64,000 bases of DNA, from assembly GCA_017161655.1 (NCBI GenBank), contig JADFCV010000001.1, positions 404,164-468,163 of the forward strand, written 5' to 3'. This document shows positions 18,580-26,875 of the stretch, piece by piece. A program made the position numbers and the translations under genes. Every line of letters begins with the position of its first letter. The first letter of the stretch is position 1. Under the pieces are notes generated by a model. It was not told where the DNA came from. It saw only the letters and a program-made list of their open reading frames with translations, and ran no database searches. This DNA comes from Candidatus Sumerlaeota bacterium (GTDB taxonomy: Bacteria; Sumerlaeota; Sumerlaeia; Sumerlaeales; Sumerlaeaceae).

Positions 18580-19401
18580 ATGAAAATTGAAACAAGTTTT
18601 CCGATTGCCTCGGTAAGTGGACGAGTTGGTGAATCCGACGTAGTCATTGTCAAGCGAGGCAACAAGTGTTACGCTAGACGCTATGCAGCGCCGAAGAACC
18701 CTCAGAGCAAAGATCAGGTGACAGTTCGAAAGTTCCTGTCGACAGCTACCAAGGCATGGGGCACGTTGACGCCGCGACAGCGGGAAGGTTGGCAGCAATA
18801 TGCACAACAATATTCTGAAGTCATCGCGGGTGAGTTACTTTCAGCTTACAATATGTTTTCAAAAATCCAATACTATCGACAGGCCCTGGGACAGGCTCTT
18901 CTCCTTGATCCACCCACGTTGCCTCCGCCGATGGCTCCGACTGCCATTCGACTTCGACCAGCGGCTTCGCCAGATGAGTTTCGATTCCAGGTAGATCATG
19001 GGATTGTCGAAAGGTCGCAGTACGTTTTGGGGTTCGAGATTACACCAGGCATGCCCTCGCCTGGAAGGAAGCCGCGAAGCATCGAGTTTCGGATGATTCG
19101 CCACGTCGGGCCGGAATCATTTCTTGCATTGCTTCCCCCTGCGGGAACCTACATCATCTCTGGGGCGCGGTTCTCCGTAGATCATGGTCAGCGCTTCGGC
19201 GTGAGAGCACGCATTGTATCGTGTGAGGGAGTCCCCAGTCGTGCTATTGAGGGTGATTTCCTGAAAATCATTCAATGGGGACTAAAACCGCAGAAGGCAG
19301 CCAGCGACGAGCCTGACTTGTTCTCTTTGGTCAACAATGAGCAGTTGCCTGCCGAAAGTACTGAAGAGATGCGACAAGAAAACAGTGAAAGCTCTGAGTA
19401 G
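18580..19401 (+). CDS. Uncharacterised protein
   Basis: A 273-residue product, function unknown. The ATG has a GGAG Shine-Dalgarno 8 bases upstream. Residues about 10-75 (SGRVGESDVV, CYARRYAAPKNPQS, then WGTLTPRQREGWQQYA) follow a pattern I associate with uncharacterised proteins that have a basic N-terminal strand region and a 'WxxLTxxQRxxW' helix, some in phage or mobile contexts. The middle looks beta-rich and the last 35 residues are acidic and disordered. It has no signal peptide or membrane segment. The 170-base gap upstream holds a possible but weak promoter (CATAAT at about 18531). Confidence 0.75.
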   Translation: MKIETSFPIASVSGRVGESDVVIVKRGNKCYARRYAAPKNPQSKDQVTVRKFLSTATKAWGTLTPRQREGWQQYAQQYSEVIAGELLSAYNMFSKIQYYRQALGQALLLDPPTLPPPMAPTAIRLRPAASPDEFRFQVDHGIVERSQYVLGFEITPGMPSPGRKPRSIEFRMIRHVGPESFLALLPPAGTYIISGARFSVDHGQRFGVRARIVSCEGVPSRAIEGDFLKIIQWGLKPQKAASDEPDLFSLVNNEQLPAESTEEMRQENSESSE

Positions 19402-19431
19402 TCTCGAGCAGGGAACACGAAGAAGCAAAAA

Positions 19432-21225
19432 ATGCTGGTGGAATTACATATTCAGGGAGTTGCCCTCATCGACCGCCTGAGTATAGAGTTTGGTACCGGT
19501 TTGACCACCATAACTGGTGAGACTGGGGCTGGGAAGTCTTTGCTCTTAGGAGCGTTGCGCCTTCTCTTGGGGGAGAGGGCTTCCGTGGACCTCGTTGCGG
19601 CCAATCAGGCACGCGCACGGGTACAGGCGGTTTTTGACGCACGTCTGCCAAATCTGCGCGCTCATTTGGAGAAACTCAATTTGTTCCCAGCTGAGCAAGA
19701 GGATCAGCTTGTCATAAGGCGAGAGCTTCTAGCAGCGGGCGGGTCGCGACACTACATCAATGATGCGGCTGTCACGCTTGGAAGGATGGAGGAGCTGGGC
19801 CGGCTGTTGGTGGCAATTCATGGTCAAAATGACCAGGCCATGCTTCTCCAACCTCGGGCTCAGCTCGAAATACTCGATGTTTTTGGCCAGTGTGAGGACG
19901 CACGTCGGCAATATATTGATGCGTTTTCAGAAGCGAGGCAAGCTGCACAGCACCTGGAGTATCTTCTTGGAGAAGCCGCTGAACTGGAAAAACGGCGGGA
20001 TTTCTTGCGATACCAGGTCAACGAAATAGACGCAGCGCATCTGCGCCCCGATGAAGAGAAAGACCTCGAAATCGAGCTTAACCGATTGCGAAATGCAGCT
20101 CGCATCTTTGAGGCAGTGGGTCACGTCGTGGACATGCTCTACGAAGGAGAGCGGAATCAGGCGACAGCTGTGCAGATTGTTGGAGAGGCCGAGGCTGATT
20201 TGGCACGCGTTTCAAAGTTTGATCCTGTGCTCGAGGATATTCACCATCAGCTTGCTGAGCTTCGGATCTCTTTGGAGAACATTGGCATTGATCTGCGTGG
20301 CTACCTCAACAATCTGGAAATGGATCCCCAGCGGCTGGCTCTCCTGGAGGAACGTGAGCAGCTGATACGCAGCTTGAGCAGGAAGTATGGAGCTAGTGTA
20401 AGCGAGATTTTACAAACGCGCGAACGATTGGCAGGGGAGTTGCAGGAACTTGAAAACTACGACGTCAGCCTGAGCCAGGCCCAGCAGCATTTTTATTCGG
20501 CTCTCGAACGTCTGACCTCAGCAGCCCAGCAGTTATCCGAAAAACGGCGCACTGCGGCAAAGCGTCTGGAAAGGCTTGTCGAAAAAGAAATGAGGGAGCT
20601 AAGCTTGCCCCATGCGAAATTCTTTATCCATTTTGACGAAGGCATTAATTCTTCTCCGGGATCGGGCGACGACTCTGCGGCTCCCCTGACGCATGATTCC
20701 GAAAACCGTGATGCTGGCATGAAAGACACAGAGGAGGGAAAGCTGATTCCTGCGCAATTTGGTCCGTTGGGGATTGACCGAATCGAATTCTACACTTGCC
20801 TGAATGTGGGTGACGAACCGCGGCCGTTGCGTCGTGTAGCGTCAGGGGGAGAATTGAGCCGCATCATGCTCGCAATCGAATGTGTCCTGGCGGAGCAAGA
20901 TGCGATTCCAACACTCATTTTCGACGAAATCGACGCGGGAATAAGTGGTCAGGCGGCAGAAAAAGTTGGGCAAAAGCTCCGCCAACTTGCCAAGACGCAT
21001 CAGGTGCTTTGCATTACACATTTGCCCCAAATTGCAGCTTGTGGGCACCAGCAGTTTGTTGTGGAGAAAGCCGTTTGTGATGACCGGACTCGTATTTCGG
21101 TGCGGAGCGTTACTGGTGCTGAACGAGAACAAGCTATTGCGCAAATGCTGACAGGGCGAAATAGCGACGAGGTTTCGCGGGACTTCGCACGACGTCTCCT
21201 AGAGCGCTACTCCGCTGTTGAATGA
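19432..21225 (+). CDS. recN: DNA repair protein RecN
   Basis: SMC-like ATPase acting in double-strand break repair. The 597-residue chain has the Walker A GETGAGKS at 29-36, long coiled-coil arms (about 150-370), the ABC signature ASGGELSRIMLAIE and Walker B FDEIDAGISG, then the H-loop CITHLPQIAA. An acidic Ser/Gly/Asp-rich insertion (about residues 405-440) precedes the signature and is probably a loop. The ATG at 19432 lies 30 bases after the previous stop. The gene ends about 36 bases before tRNA-Gly. Confidence 0.96.
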   Translation: MLVELHIQGVALIDRLSIEFGTGLTTITGETGAGKSLLLGALRLLLGERASVDLVAANQARARVQAVFDARLPNLRAHLEKLNLFPAEQEDQLVIRRELLAAGGSRHYINDAAVTLGRMEELGRLLVAIHGQNDQAMLLQPRAQLEILDVFGQCEDARRQYIDAFSEARQAAQHLEYLLGEAAELEKRRDFLRYQVNEIDAAHLRPDEEKDLEIELNRLRNAARIFEAVGHVVDMLYEGERNQATAVQIVGEAEADLARVSKFDPVLEDIHHQLAELRISLENIGIDLRGYLNNLEMDPQRLALLEEREQLIRSLSRKYGASVSEILQTRERLAGELQELENYDVSLSQAQQHFYSALERLTSAAQQLSEKRRTAAKRLERLVEKEMRELSLPHAKFFIHFDEGINSSPGSGDDSAAPLTHDSENRDAGMKDTEEGKLIPAQFGPLGIDRIEFYTCLNVGDEPRPLRRVASGGELSRIMLAIECVLAEQDAIPTLIFDEIDAGISGQAAEKVGQKLRQLAKTHQVLCITHLPQIAACGHQQFVVEKAVCDDRTRISVRSVTGAEREQAIAQMLTGRNSDEVSRDFARRLLERYSAVE

Positions 21226-21248
21226 GCCCCGCAAAATCGATGTATGAT
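21218..21248 (+). promoter_or_regulatory. Candidate sigma70-type promoter for tRNA-Gly
   Basis: TTGAAT (21218-21223) and TATGAT (21243-21248) with a 19-base spacer, 13 bases before the tRNA-Gly 5' end. The -35 half lies in the last codons of recN. The spacing is longer than ideal, so this is a weak call. Confidence 0.3.
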
Positions 21249-21261
21249 TGGGCGGCATCGA

Positions 21262-21337
21262 GCGGGAGTAGCTCAGTTGGTAGAGCACTAGCCTTCCAAG
21301 CTTGTGGTCGCGGGTTCGAATCCCGTCTCCCGCTCCA
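21262..21337 (+). tRNA. tRNA-Gly (anticodon TCC)
   Basis: A 76-base cloverleaf with encoded CCA. Acceptor GCGGGAG pairs with CTCCCGC, D stem GCTC/GAGC, anticodon loop CTTCCAA (anticodon TCC at 21295-21297), T arm GCGGG-TTCGAAT-CCCGT. The anticodon stem CTAGC/GCTTG has one T-T mismatch at position 28:42. All invariant bases expected in the T loop are present. Confidence 0.95.
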
Positions 21338-21351
21338 TTGATTTCTGATCG

Positions 21352-21386
21352 CAATAAAATAAGGGCATGGCCTTCATGCCATGCCC
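21352..21386 (-). terminator. Rho-independent terminator of the Hsp20 operon
   Basis: On the minus strand a 9-bp perfect stem (GGGCATGGC with GCCATGCCC, 21363-21371 and 21378-21386) with a 6-base loop is followed by TTATTTTATT. It lies 26 bases after the stop of the second Hsp20 gene. Confidence 0.75.
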
Positions 21387-21411
21387 GATGTCCTGGACTT
21401 TTTCGCATCTC

Positions 21412-21810
21412 TTATTCCGCGATCGCAATCTTCTTAGGCTTCGCGGCTTCTGCCTTGGCTAACGTGAGCTTCAGTACACCGTTCTCATACACCGCGTTGA
21501 TTTTGGATGAATCGAGACTTTCGCTGAGAACAAACGTTCTGCGGAAGCACCCGTATGGCCGTTCTTGATGGAGGATTTCGACGTTTGCATCCTCCTCCGG
21601 TTTCCGCCAACCAGCGACCGTGAGTTCATCCCGTTCGAGAGTAACCTCGATTTTGTCTTTCTCCACGCCAGGCATCTCGATTTCCACAACGACGTGGTCG
21701 TCCACCTCATAGACAGTAACTGGTGGTTCGATGGTTGGGGGGCGACGTCCACGCGTTGCCGCTCCCTGCTCACTTACGTTTTGCGGATTGCGCTTCACAA
21801 TCTTGTCCAT
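21412..21810 (-). CDS. Hsp20/alpha-crystallin small heat-shock protein (second of pair)
   Basis: A holdase chaperone of 132 residues. The alpha-crystallin domain (about 28-120) has VVVEIEMPGVEKDKIEVTL, a YGCFRRTFVLSE strand and ENGVLKLTLAKAE, the conserved G-x-L near the C-terminus. It ends in KPKKIAIAE, with an I-x-I-type motif used for oligomer contacts. A strong AAGGAGGTG Shine-Dalgarno lies before ATG 21810. It is 24 bases downstream of another Hsp20 gene, and a terminator follows it. Confidence 0.94.
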   Translation of the reverse strand: MDKIVKRNPQNVSEQGAATRGRRPPTIEPPVTVYEVDDHVVVEIEMPGVEKDKIEVTLERDELTVAGWRKPEEDANVEILHQERPYGCFRRTFVLSESLDSSKINAVYENGVLKLTLAKAEAAKPKKIAIAE

Positions 21811-21834
21811 GGGAACACCTCCTTTCCCTGCCCA

Positions 21835-22290
21835 TCACTTGACTTCGATCGCGATCTGACGCGGCTTGGCTTCTTCTCGCAGTGGCGCTGTGATCTCCAG
21901 AACTCCATCTGTAAACTTCGCGCTGATTTTCTCGGGATCTACCGGGTCTGGGAACTCAACCACTCGCTCGAACGAGCCGAACACGCGCTCGCGGCGATGA
22001 TAGGTTCCCTCTTTTGCCTCAGTTTCGTGTTTCTTGGTTCCCCGGATGAAGAGACGGTTATTCAGAACCGAGAGCTCAATGTCCTCTCTTTTCACTCCGG
22101 GCAGATCCACTCGCACGACGTACCGGTCGCCCTCTCGAACAACATCGAGGGGGGGCACGAGATCCCCTTCAAACAGCGCCGTGCTTGATACTGGAGCCAG
22201 CGCCTGGCTAAACAGCCGGTTCACCTCATCCTGCAATGTCATTAATTCTTTCCAAGGATTCCAACCTCGGCCTCGAACTGGGAGTGTCAT
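21835..22290 (-). CDS. Hsp20/alpha-crystallin small heat-shock protein (first of pair)
   Basis: A small heat-shock protein of 151 residues. It has a WNPWKELMTLQDEVNRLF N-terminal helix, the core VVRVDLPGVKREDIELSV, FGSFERVVEFPDPVD, and ends in FTDGVLEITAPLREEAKPRQIAIEV. ATG 22290 is fixed by an ideal AAGGAGGG Shine-Dalgarno 7 bases upstream; a start at 22338 would add non-conserved residues. It forms a two-gene operon with the next Hsp20. I looked upstream for a CIRCE repeat (TTAGCACTC...) and found none, so the heat-control mechanism is not visible. Confidence 0.94.
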   Translation of the reverse strand: MTLPVRGRGWNPWKELMTLQDEVNRLFSQALAPVSSTALFEGDLVPPLDVVREGDRYVVRVDLPGVKREDIELSVLNNRLFIRGTKKHETEAKEGTYHRRERVFGSFERVVEFPDPVDPEKISAKFTDGVLEITAPLREEAKPRQIAIEVK

Positions 22291-22520
22291 TGTCTTTCCC
22301 TCCTTTCGTGATGATACCTTCCAACTCTTAAAAAGCACTAGGTGTGCCGTGTAAGACGAAAATGTAAAATGCTGTAAAGTAATGACTTATGAAAAAATGA
22401 GCTTTAAGAACACTGCAAAGTTTCGCGGAGTCGGGTCGCGGCGACACAGAACTACAGGAAACAACCGCAAATGAGATTCTTTCGGCTACATCCGGAATGC
22501 GCGCAGGAGCTTTTGGATAC

Positions 22521-23699
22521 ATGAGAGTTGTGACGATCCCGAACTATTTCTTTGCAGCAGCGTTATTGGTGGCCTGGACGATAGTTCTCGTAGAGGGGAT
22601 AAGACTCCGTAGGCGAGCTCGTTATATAGAAGAACTTCCGTTTCCAGTCCTCGATGACCCCCACCTCCCGCGCGTTTCTGTTGTCATTGCAGCACGCAAT
22701 GAGGAAGAGCGCATCGAACATTGTTTGAAATCCCTGCTGATCCAAAAGAAGGCTGCGCATGAAATCATCGTTGTGGACGACAGTTCTGAGGATCGGACGC
22801 CAGAAATCCTCGCGCGCTTGAAATCTCAGACTGGGGATTTGCTGTTTGTTTTGCGGATCGAAGGGCCACCGGACGGTTGGTTGGGGAAATGTCACGCTCT
22901 TCAGGAAGGGGCGAGTCGCGCTACTGGTGATTACATCTTGTTTACTGACGCTGACGTCACTTTCCACCCCGACGTGCTGGCGAAGGTCAGTGGTTATGCC
23001 AAAGAAGAAGGGGCCGACTTTCTTTGCCTTTTTCCACGACTGGAGCTAAAAACTTTTGGCGAGAAGTTTTTTGCTCTTGGTTTCACGCAGCTTTTTTTTG
23101 CCGCGTTTCGGCCGCACAGGGCTGAAGCAAAACGGTCTCGGTCTTTCGTTGGCGCGGGCGCATTCAATATGATCAGGCGCAGCCTCTATGAGAGAGTAGG
23201 GGGGCACTCTTTGTTACGGCTCACTGTTGTGGATGACGTCGCTTTGGGAAAGCTGGCGAAGTACTCAGGAGCCAAAGTGCGAATACTGCACTCGCGCGAC
23301 ATGGTCTCCGTGCGATGGCAAAAGGGGCTATGGGGATCTATCAGAGGGGTCGAGAAGAATGCATTCGCAGGACTCCGATACTCGTGGATCAAGGCCATTG
23401 GAGCGGTCGCAGCTGTGCTGGTGCTGTGGTGGGGACCATGGATATGCCTTATTGTCCCGAGCGACAACATCTCGCGTTGCATTTCCGCCGGAGCAGTTAT
23501 TGCTCAACTCACGCTGGGATGGGGTGTTTGTTTGGGCATGGGGGTTTCGCCATTCTTATGTGTCTTATCGCCCTTGGCTGTTGCCACTTGTGCGTATGCT
23601 CTCTTGCGGTCAGCTGTGCTTGTTACGATTCAGAAAGGGATTTCGTGGCGGGGTCGCTTCTATCATCTCCGTGACCTGAAAAAGTATGACAAATTGTAG
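22521..23699 (+). CDS. HpnB-like GT2 membrane glycosyltransferase
   Basis: A family 2 glycosyltransferase of 392 residues similar in layout to the hopanoid-associated HpnB group. An N-terminal membrane helix (about 5-25) is followed by the GT-A domain VSVVIAARNEEERI, VVDDSSEDRTPEI, DGWLGKCHALQEGA and LFTDADVTF (D-x-D metal site), then VVDDVALGKL and the Q/R-x-x-R-W-like VRWQKG. The C-terminus has three or four membrane helices. Substrate unknown; no other hopanoid genes are in the window. ATG 22521 follows an AGGAG; an in-frame ATG at 22497 would add 8 residues. Confidence 0.86.
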   Translation: MRVVTIPNYFFAAALLVAWTIVLVEGIRLRRRARYIEELPFPVLDDPHLPRVSVVIAARNEEERIEHCLKSLLIQKKAAHEIIVVDDSSEDRTPEILARLKSQTGDLLFVLRIEGPPDGWLGKCHALQEGASRATGDYILFTDADVTFHPDVLAKVSGYAKEEGADFLCLFPRLELKTFGEKFFALGFTQLFFAAFRPHRAEAKRSRSFVGAGAFNMIRRSLYERVGGHSLLRLTVVDDVALGKLAKYSGAKVRILHSRDMVSVRWQKGLWGSIRGVEKNAFAGLRYSWIKAIGAVAAVLVLWWGPWICLIVPSDNISRCISAGAVIAQLTLGWGVCLGMGVSPFLCVLSPLAVATCAYALLRSAVLVTIQKGISWRGRFYHLRDLKKYDKL

Positions 23700-23759
23700 C
23701 CGGGCTAAGTGAGTGCACAGCGAACTAACCGTTCTTGCACGGTTATATCCGGGCTCCAT

Positions 23760-23799
23760 TCTCGCCACAGCCAGGCGAGATCTTAAGTTTTTCTCTTTT
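23760..23799 (+). terminator. Weak Rho-independent terminator after the HpnB-like gene
   Basis: A 7-bp stem TCTCGCC/GGCGAGA (23760-23766 with 23774-23780) and 7-base loop are followed after 7 bases by TTTTTCTCTTTT. The gap between stem and T tract weakens it. Confidence 0.42.
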
Positions 23800-23888
23800 C
23801 TGGTTGCGTTAGGTGCGTCTGCGCTAGTCTGAAACAAATGATTCAAAGCTAAATGATGTGTCGATATTGGCGTTTTTGGAGGGGAAAC

Positions 23889-26858
23889 GTGAATAATGCT
23901 CCGGACGTGCGACGAGAAGCGGTCTTTTTGGCCTCCAGGCAAATGTCGGATTCTCTCAGATTTCAAAATCTGCTAAGATGGTTTGGGTGGTGGATCATGG
24001 CGGCGTTCATTTCCGCGAGTGTGGTTAATGCGAAAATTGCTGATCCCATTAACGCTGAGATCGATGGGCTACGGATCGAAGTCACCCGGCCCGAGGATCT
24101 GGCTGTGAGTGTTGACGGCATCCCTGTTCTGAGCGCTCCCGAACTTTATTTGGTCTCCAAGAATTGGAGCAGAAAGTACTATGCGTTTGAGGATGACGGT
24201 GGGTGTCTCCTCAAACGCCGAGTAGAGCAAACAACAGGCGGAGGACTGCGCGTCGTCTTTCCTCTTAAAAGTCCAAACCACGAATTTCATGGCCAACTCA
24301 TTTACGAAATAAAGCCTGGGAAAAAGCTTTCACTGTTTGTGCAGGGAGAGCTCACAAGTCCTACAGAAGCACGAGTCGAACACCGCTTCGGTCGATGTGC
24401 TCCGGGATGGTTTATGGGCCGCGCTTGGCAGGCAAAGTATTCTGATGGGACTACTACTCATGGCGTAGCACCCATTCTGGCTCGCAGTGGCTCATTGAAA
24501 GACATGACCCTCGTTGAATCCTTCCGCGAGCTGCAGTTGGATTCGCGGCTCTACCGCCTGCAAATGAAAACAAGAGGCGACTTCCGATTTGCTTTACTCG
24601 ACTACCGCATGAGTCCTTATAATGCCGGAGAGCTGTGCTACTGGTTAGGGATCCTTGAAAGCAAGATTGAGCCACTGAAACCGTTCGAATATAGCCTAGA
24701 GATTGCTTTTGTTCCTCGCGAGGAACGCCTTTCTAGCGAGGTATCCGCCACAACAGAACCCGTGCAGAGTGTGGCTTGCGTTCTCACAGGCGAGAAAGGC
24801 ATAGACCGCATCCTACCGACGCCAAAATGCATTCAATGGCATCGGAAAGTGCTCGTGCTTCCTTCCAGGCTGCCGGTTTATATGTCAGGAGCTAGTTCAT
24901 CTGAGGAGCGCAAATCAGCAGAGGAGTTGATAGCGAATATTTTCGGAAGGGAAGCCAGGCGGTTTGGGGTCGAAGTAGAAATTAGCGGTGATTCACCAGT
25001 TTCCACCACTGCTTTGTATGTCCGCTTTAGCAAGAGTGCCAAAAGCGCGGAAGATGAGGGCAAGTTCGATTACTATCGTCTCTCTTCCACTGAGCATGGA
25101 ATCCAGATTGATGCAGGGACAACGGGAGGATTGCGAGCAGGGCTGGCGTCTCTGATTCAACTGTTGCAGTGGAGTGAAGGCCGTCCTGTTGTCCGGCAGT
25201 GCAGCATTGAGGACTATAGTGCGATGCCAGTGCGCGCTGTGCACTTTTTTACCGGGAAAAATGGGCGGGATCTGCAGATCAACATGCTACGCACAGTGCT
25301 GCTCCCACTAAAGTATAACATGCTCATTTATCAATGCGACTATCTCGAGTGGGAGTCGGTGCCGCAGCTTCGGCATGAGAAGTACGGGATGCGCAAAGAC
25401 GACGCGGCGGCCGTCATTGAAGAAGCTCGTCGCCTTGGCTTTGAAGTGGTGCCATTGGTCAATACTTTTGGGCACTGCGAGTGGCTTCTCGAGAACGAAC
25501 ACTTCCGCCAGCTTGCGGATAATCCGGAAAAACCTTATGCTTATGATCCTTCAAATCCGCAGGTTTACGAACTCTGCGAACGGATTTATGCCGAAGCACT
25601 GGATCTCTTTCAGCCGCGGTTGTTCCACATCGGCCACGACGAGGTGACTCTCCACGGTTTTCCGGAGAAACCCCAAAACCGTCAGCGCGGCGCGGAGACT
25701 CTTTTCTATGAGGACACCATGCACTACTACCGCTGGCTGAAGCAGCGAGGAGTGAGAATGATAATGTGGGGGGATCAGCTCTTAGCGCCGGGTGAGGGCG
25801 CTGTGCCAACCCTAGCTCACAGTCTAGAACAGGCAAGAAACTTGCGCGAAAAACTACCAAAAGACATAATCATAGCTGACTGGCATTACGACCCTAACCC
25901 ACCGGAAGACTTTGTGAATCTACGGGTGTTGACAGAGGCTGGGTTCGATGTGATAGCGTGCACGTGGTACTCGCCGTTGAACATCCTGCGCTTCGCAAAA
26001 GCGGTCGAGCTGGAGCGCCAGCGTGACTCTCAGCGGAATTCTCTCCTGCCTTCTCAACCGAACGGCAAGGTCCTCGGCCTGATGCAGACGACTTGGGCGG
26101 GCTTTTCTTTTGATCAGGAATCTTTTGATTCCTCGCTTGATCAGTATGCGGCGTACGTGCTTGCTGGTCATGCTGCATGGTGCGGGGGGGCGCGCGAACT
26201 TCGGGAAGTGCCTTTCGATTATCGCGCTGAATTTGGCCGACTGTGGACACATGATTTGCTGCCGCCTGGAGAAGGCAAGGGATGGACTGCAGACCTCGGG
26301 TCTGTTGCAAATCTTCCCCTCGATGGTTCCCTCGCTTGTGAGCTTGTCACTGGCTTGCCCCACGTGAGTAGTTTCTCTAATCTGAAGGCGGGGGAACAAC
26401 GAATGGAACGTTGGCTTGTCCGCATTCCGAAGCGTGGCAATGCGGCCGGAGCAGTTCTTTTCGAAGGTCAATTCAATCCTGAAGGACCTTGGCTCAAGGA
26501 GCTGACTGTTCCTGTGAACAGAAAGGCTGATGCGATCTTCTTTGTCGTGGCGTCGACGGTTGCAGGCCCAGGGAGGACCTCCATCGCCACGACCAACGTT
26601 GTTTTCGAGGACGGCACGACAAGCACTCTTGATTGGCGACCAAGTGTCAATGTGTTTGGACTCGAAGATGGTCGTTGTGCTCCTCGTGCCCCGATTGTTT
26701 GGGAAAACCATGAAACAGGCAAAGCGCCTCGTTTCGTTCACGGGTTTGTTTGGAAGAATCCTCACCCGCTTAAGCAGATTAAGCTTTTAAAGACAGAAAG
26801 TACGAATCGAGGTGGTGCGCTGCTCTTGTTCGCAATAAGCGGCCTCGAAGTTCAGTAA
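23889..26858 (+). CDS. Secreted GH20 beta-N-acetylhexosaminidase-like protein
   Basis: A 989-residue exported enzyme. GTG 23889 is chosen because GGAGGGG lies 5-8 bases upstream. A signal peptide is visible (WFGWWIMAAFISASVVNA, about residues 33-50) after a long basic n-region; ATG 23943 is an alternative start. After a beta-rich N-terminal region of about 280 residues comes a GH20b-like domain, then the GH20 barrel with LPLKYNMLIYQ, EVVPLVNTFGHCEWLL and the catalytic pair in HIGHDEVT (Asp 584, Glu 585). The last 180 residues look like a beta-sandwich. GH20 enzymes remove terminal GlcNAc/GalNAc, for example from chitin oligomers or glycoproteins; several active-site residues should be checked before claiming that activity. 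Confidence 0.85.
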   Translation: MNNAPDVRREAVFLASRQMSDSLRFQNLLRWFGWWIMAAFISASVVNAKIADPINAEIDGLRIEVTRPEDLAVSVDGIPVLSAPELYLVSKNWSRKYYAFEDDGGCLLKRRVEQTTGGGLRVVFPLKSPNHEFHGQLIYEIKPGKKLSLFVQGELTSPTEARVEHRFGRCAPGWFMGRAWQAKYSDGTTTHGVAPILARSGSLKDMTLVESFRELQLDSRLYRLQMKTRGDFRFALLDYRMSPYNAGELCYWLGILESKIEPLKPFEYSLEIAFVPREERLSSEVSATTEPVQSVACVLTGEKGIDRILPTPKCIQWHRKVLVLPSRLPVYMSGASSSEERKSAEELIANIFGREARRFGVEVEISGDSPVSTTALYVRFSKSAKSAEDEGKFDYYRLSSTEHGIQIDAGTTGGLRAGLASLIQLLQWSEGRPVVRQCSIEDYSAMPVRAVHFFTGKNGRDLQINMLRTVLLPLKYNMLIYQCDYLEWESVPQLRHEKYGMRKDDAAAVIEEARRLGFEVVPLVNTFGHCEWLLENEHFRQLADNPEKPYAYDPSNPQVYELCERIYAEALDLFQPRLFHIGHDEVTLHGFPEKPQNRQRGAETLFYEDTMHYYRWLKQRGVRMIMWGDQLLAPGEGAVPTLAHSLEQARNLREKLPKDIIIADWHYDPNPPEDFVNLRVLTEAGFDVIACTWYSPLNILRFAKAVELERQRDSQRNSLLPSQPNGKVLGLMQTTWAGFSFDQESFDSSLDQYAAYVLAGHAAWCGGARELREVPFDYRAEFGRLWTHDLLPPGEGKGWTADLGSVANLPLDGSLACELVTGLPHVSSFSNLKAGEQRMERWLVRIPKRGNAAGAVLFEGQFNPEGPWLKELTVPVNRKADAIFFVVASTVAGPGRTSIATTNVVFEDGTTSTLDWRPSVNVFGLEDGRCAPRAPIVWENHETGKAPRFVHGFVWKNPHPLKQIKLLKTESTNRGGALLLFAISGLEVQ

Positions 26859-26875
26859 CGAAAAGCTGGGAAGTT

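Noticed and set aside
25920-26765. 281-codon minus-strand frame within the GH20 gene
   Set aside because: Antisense to the GH20 coding sequence, with no recognisable domain.
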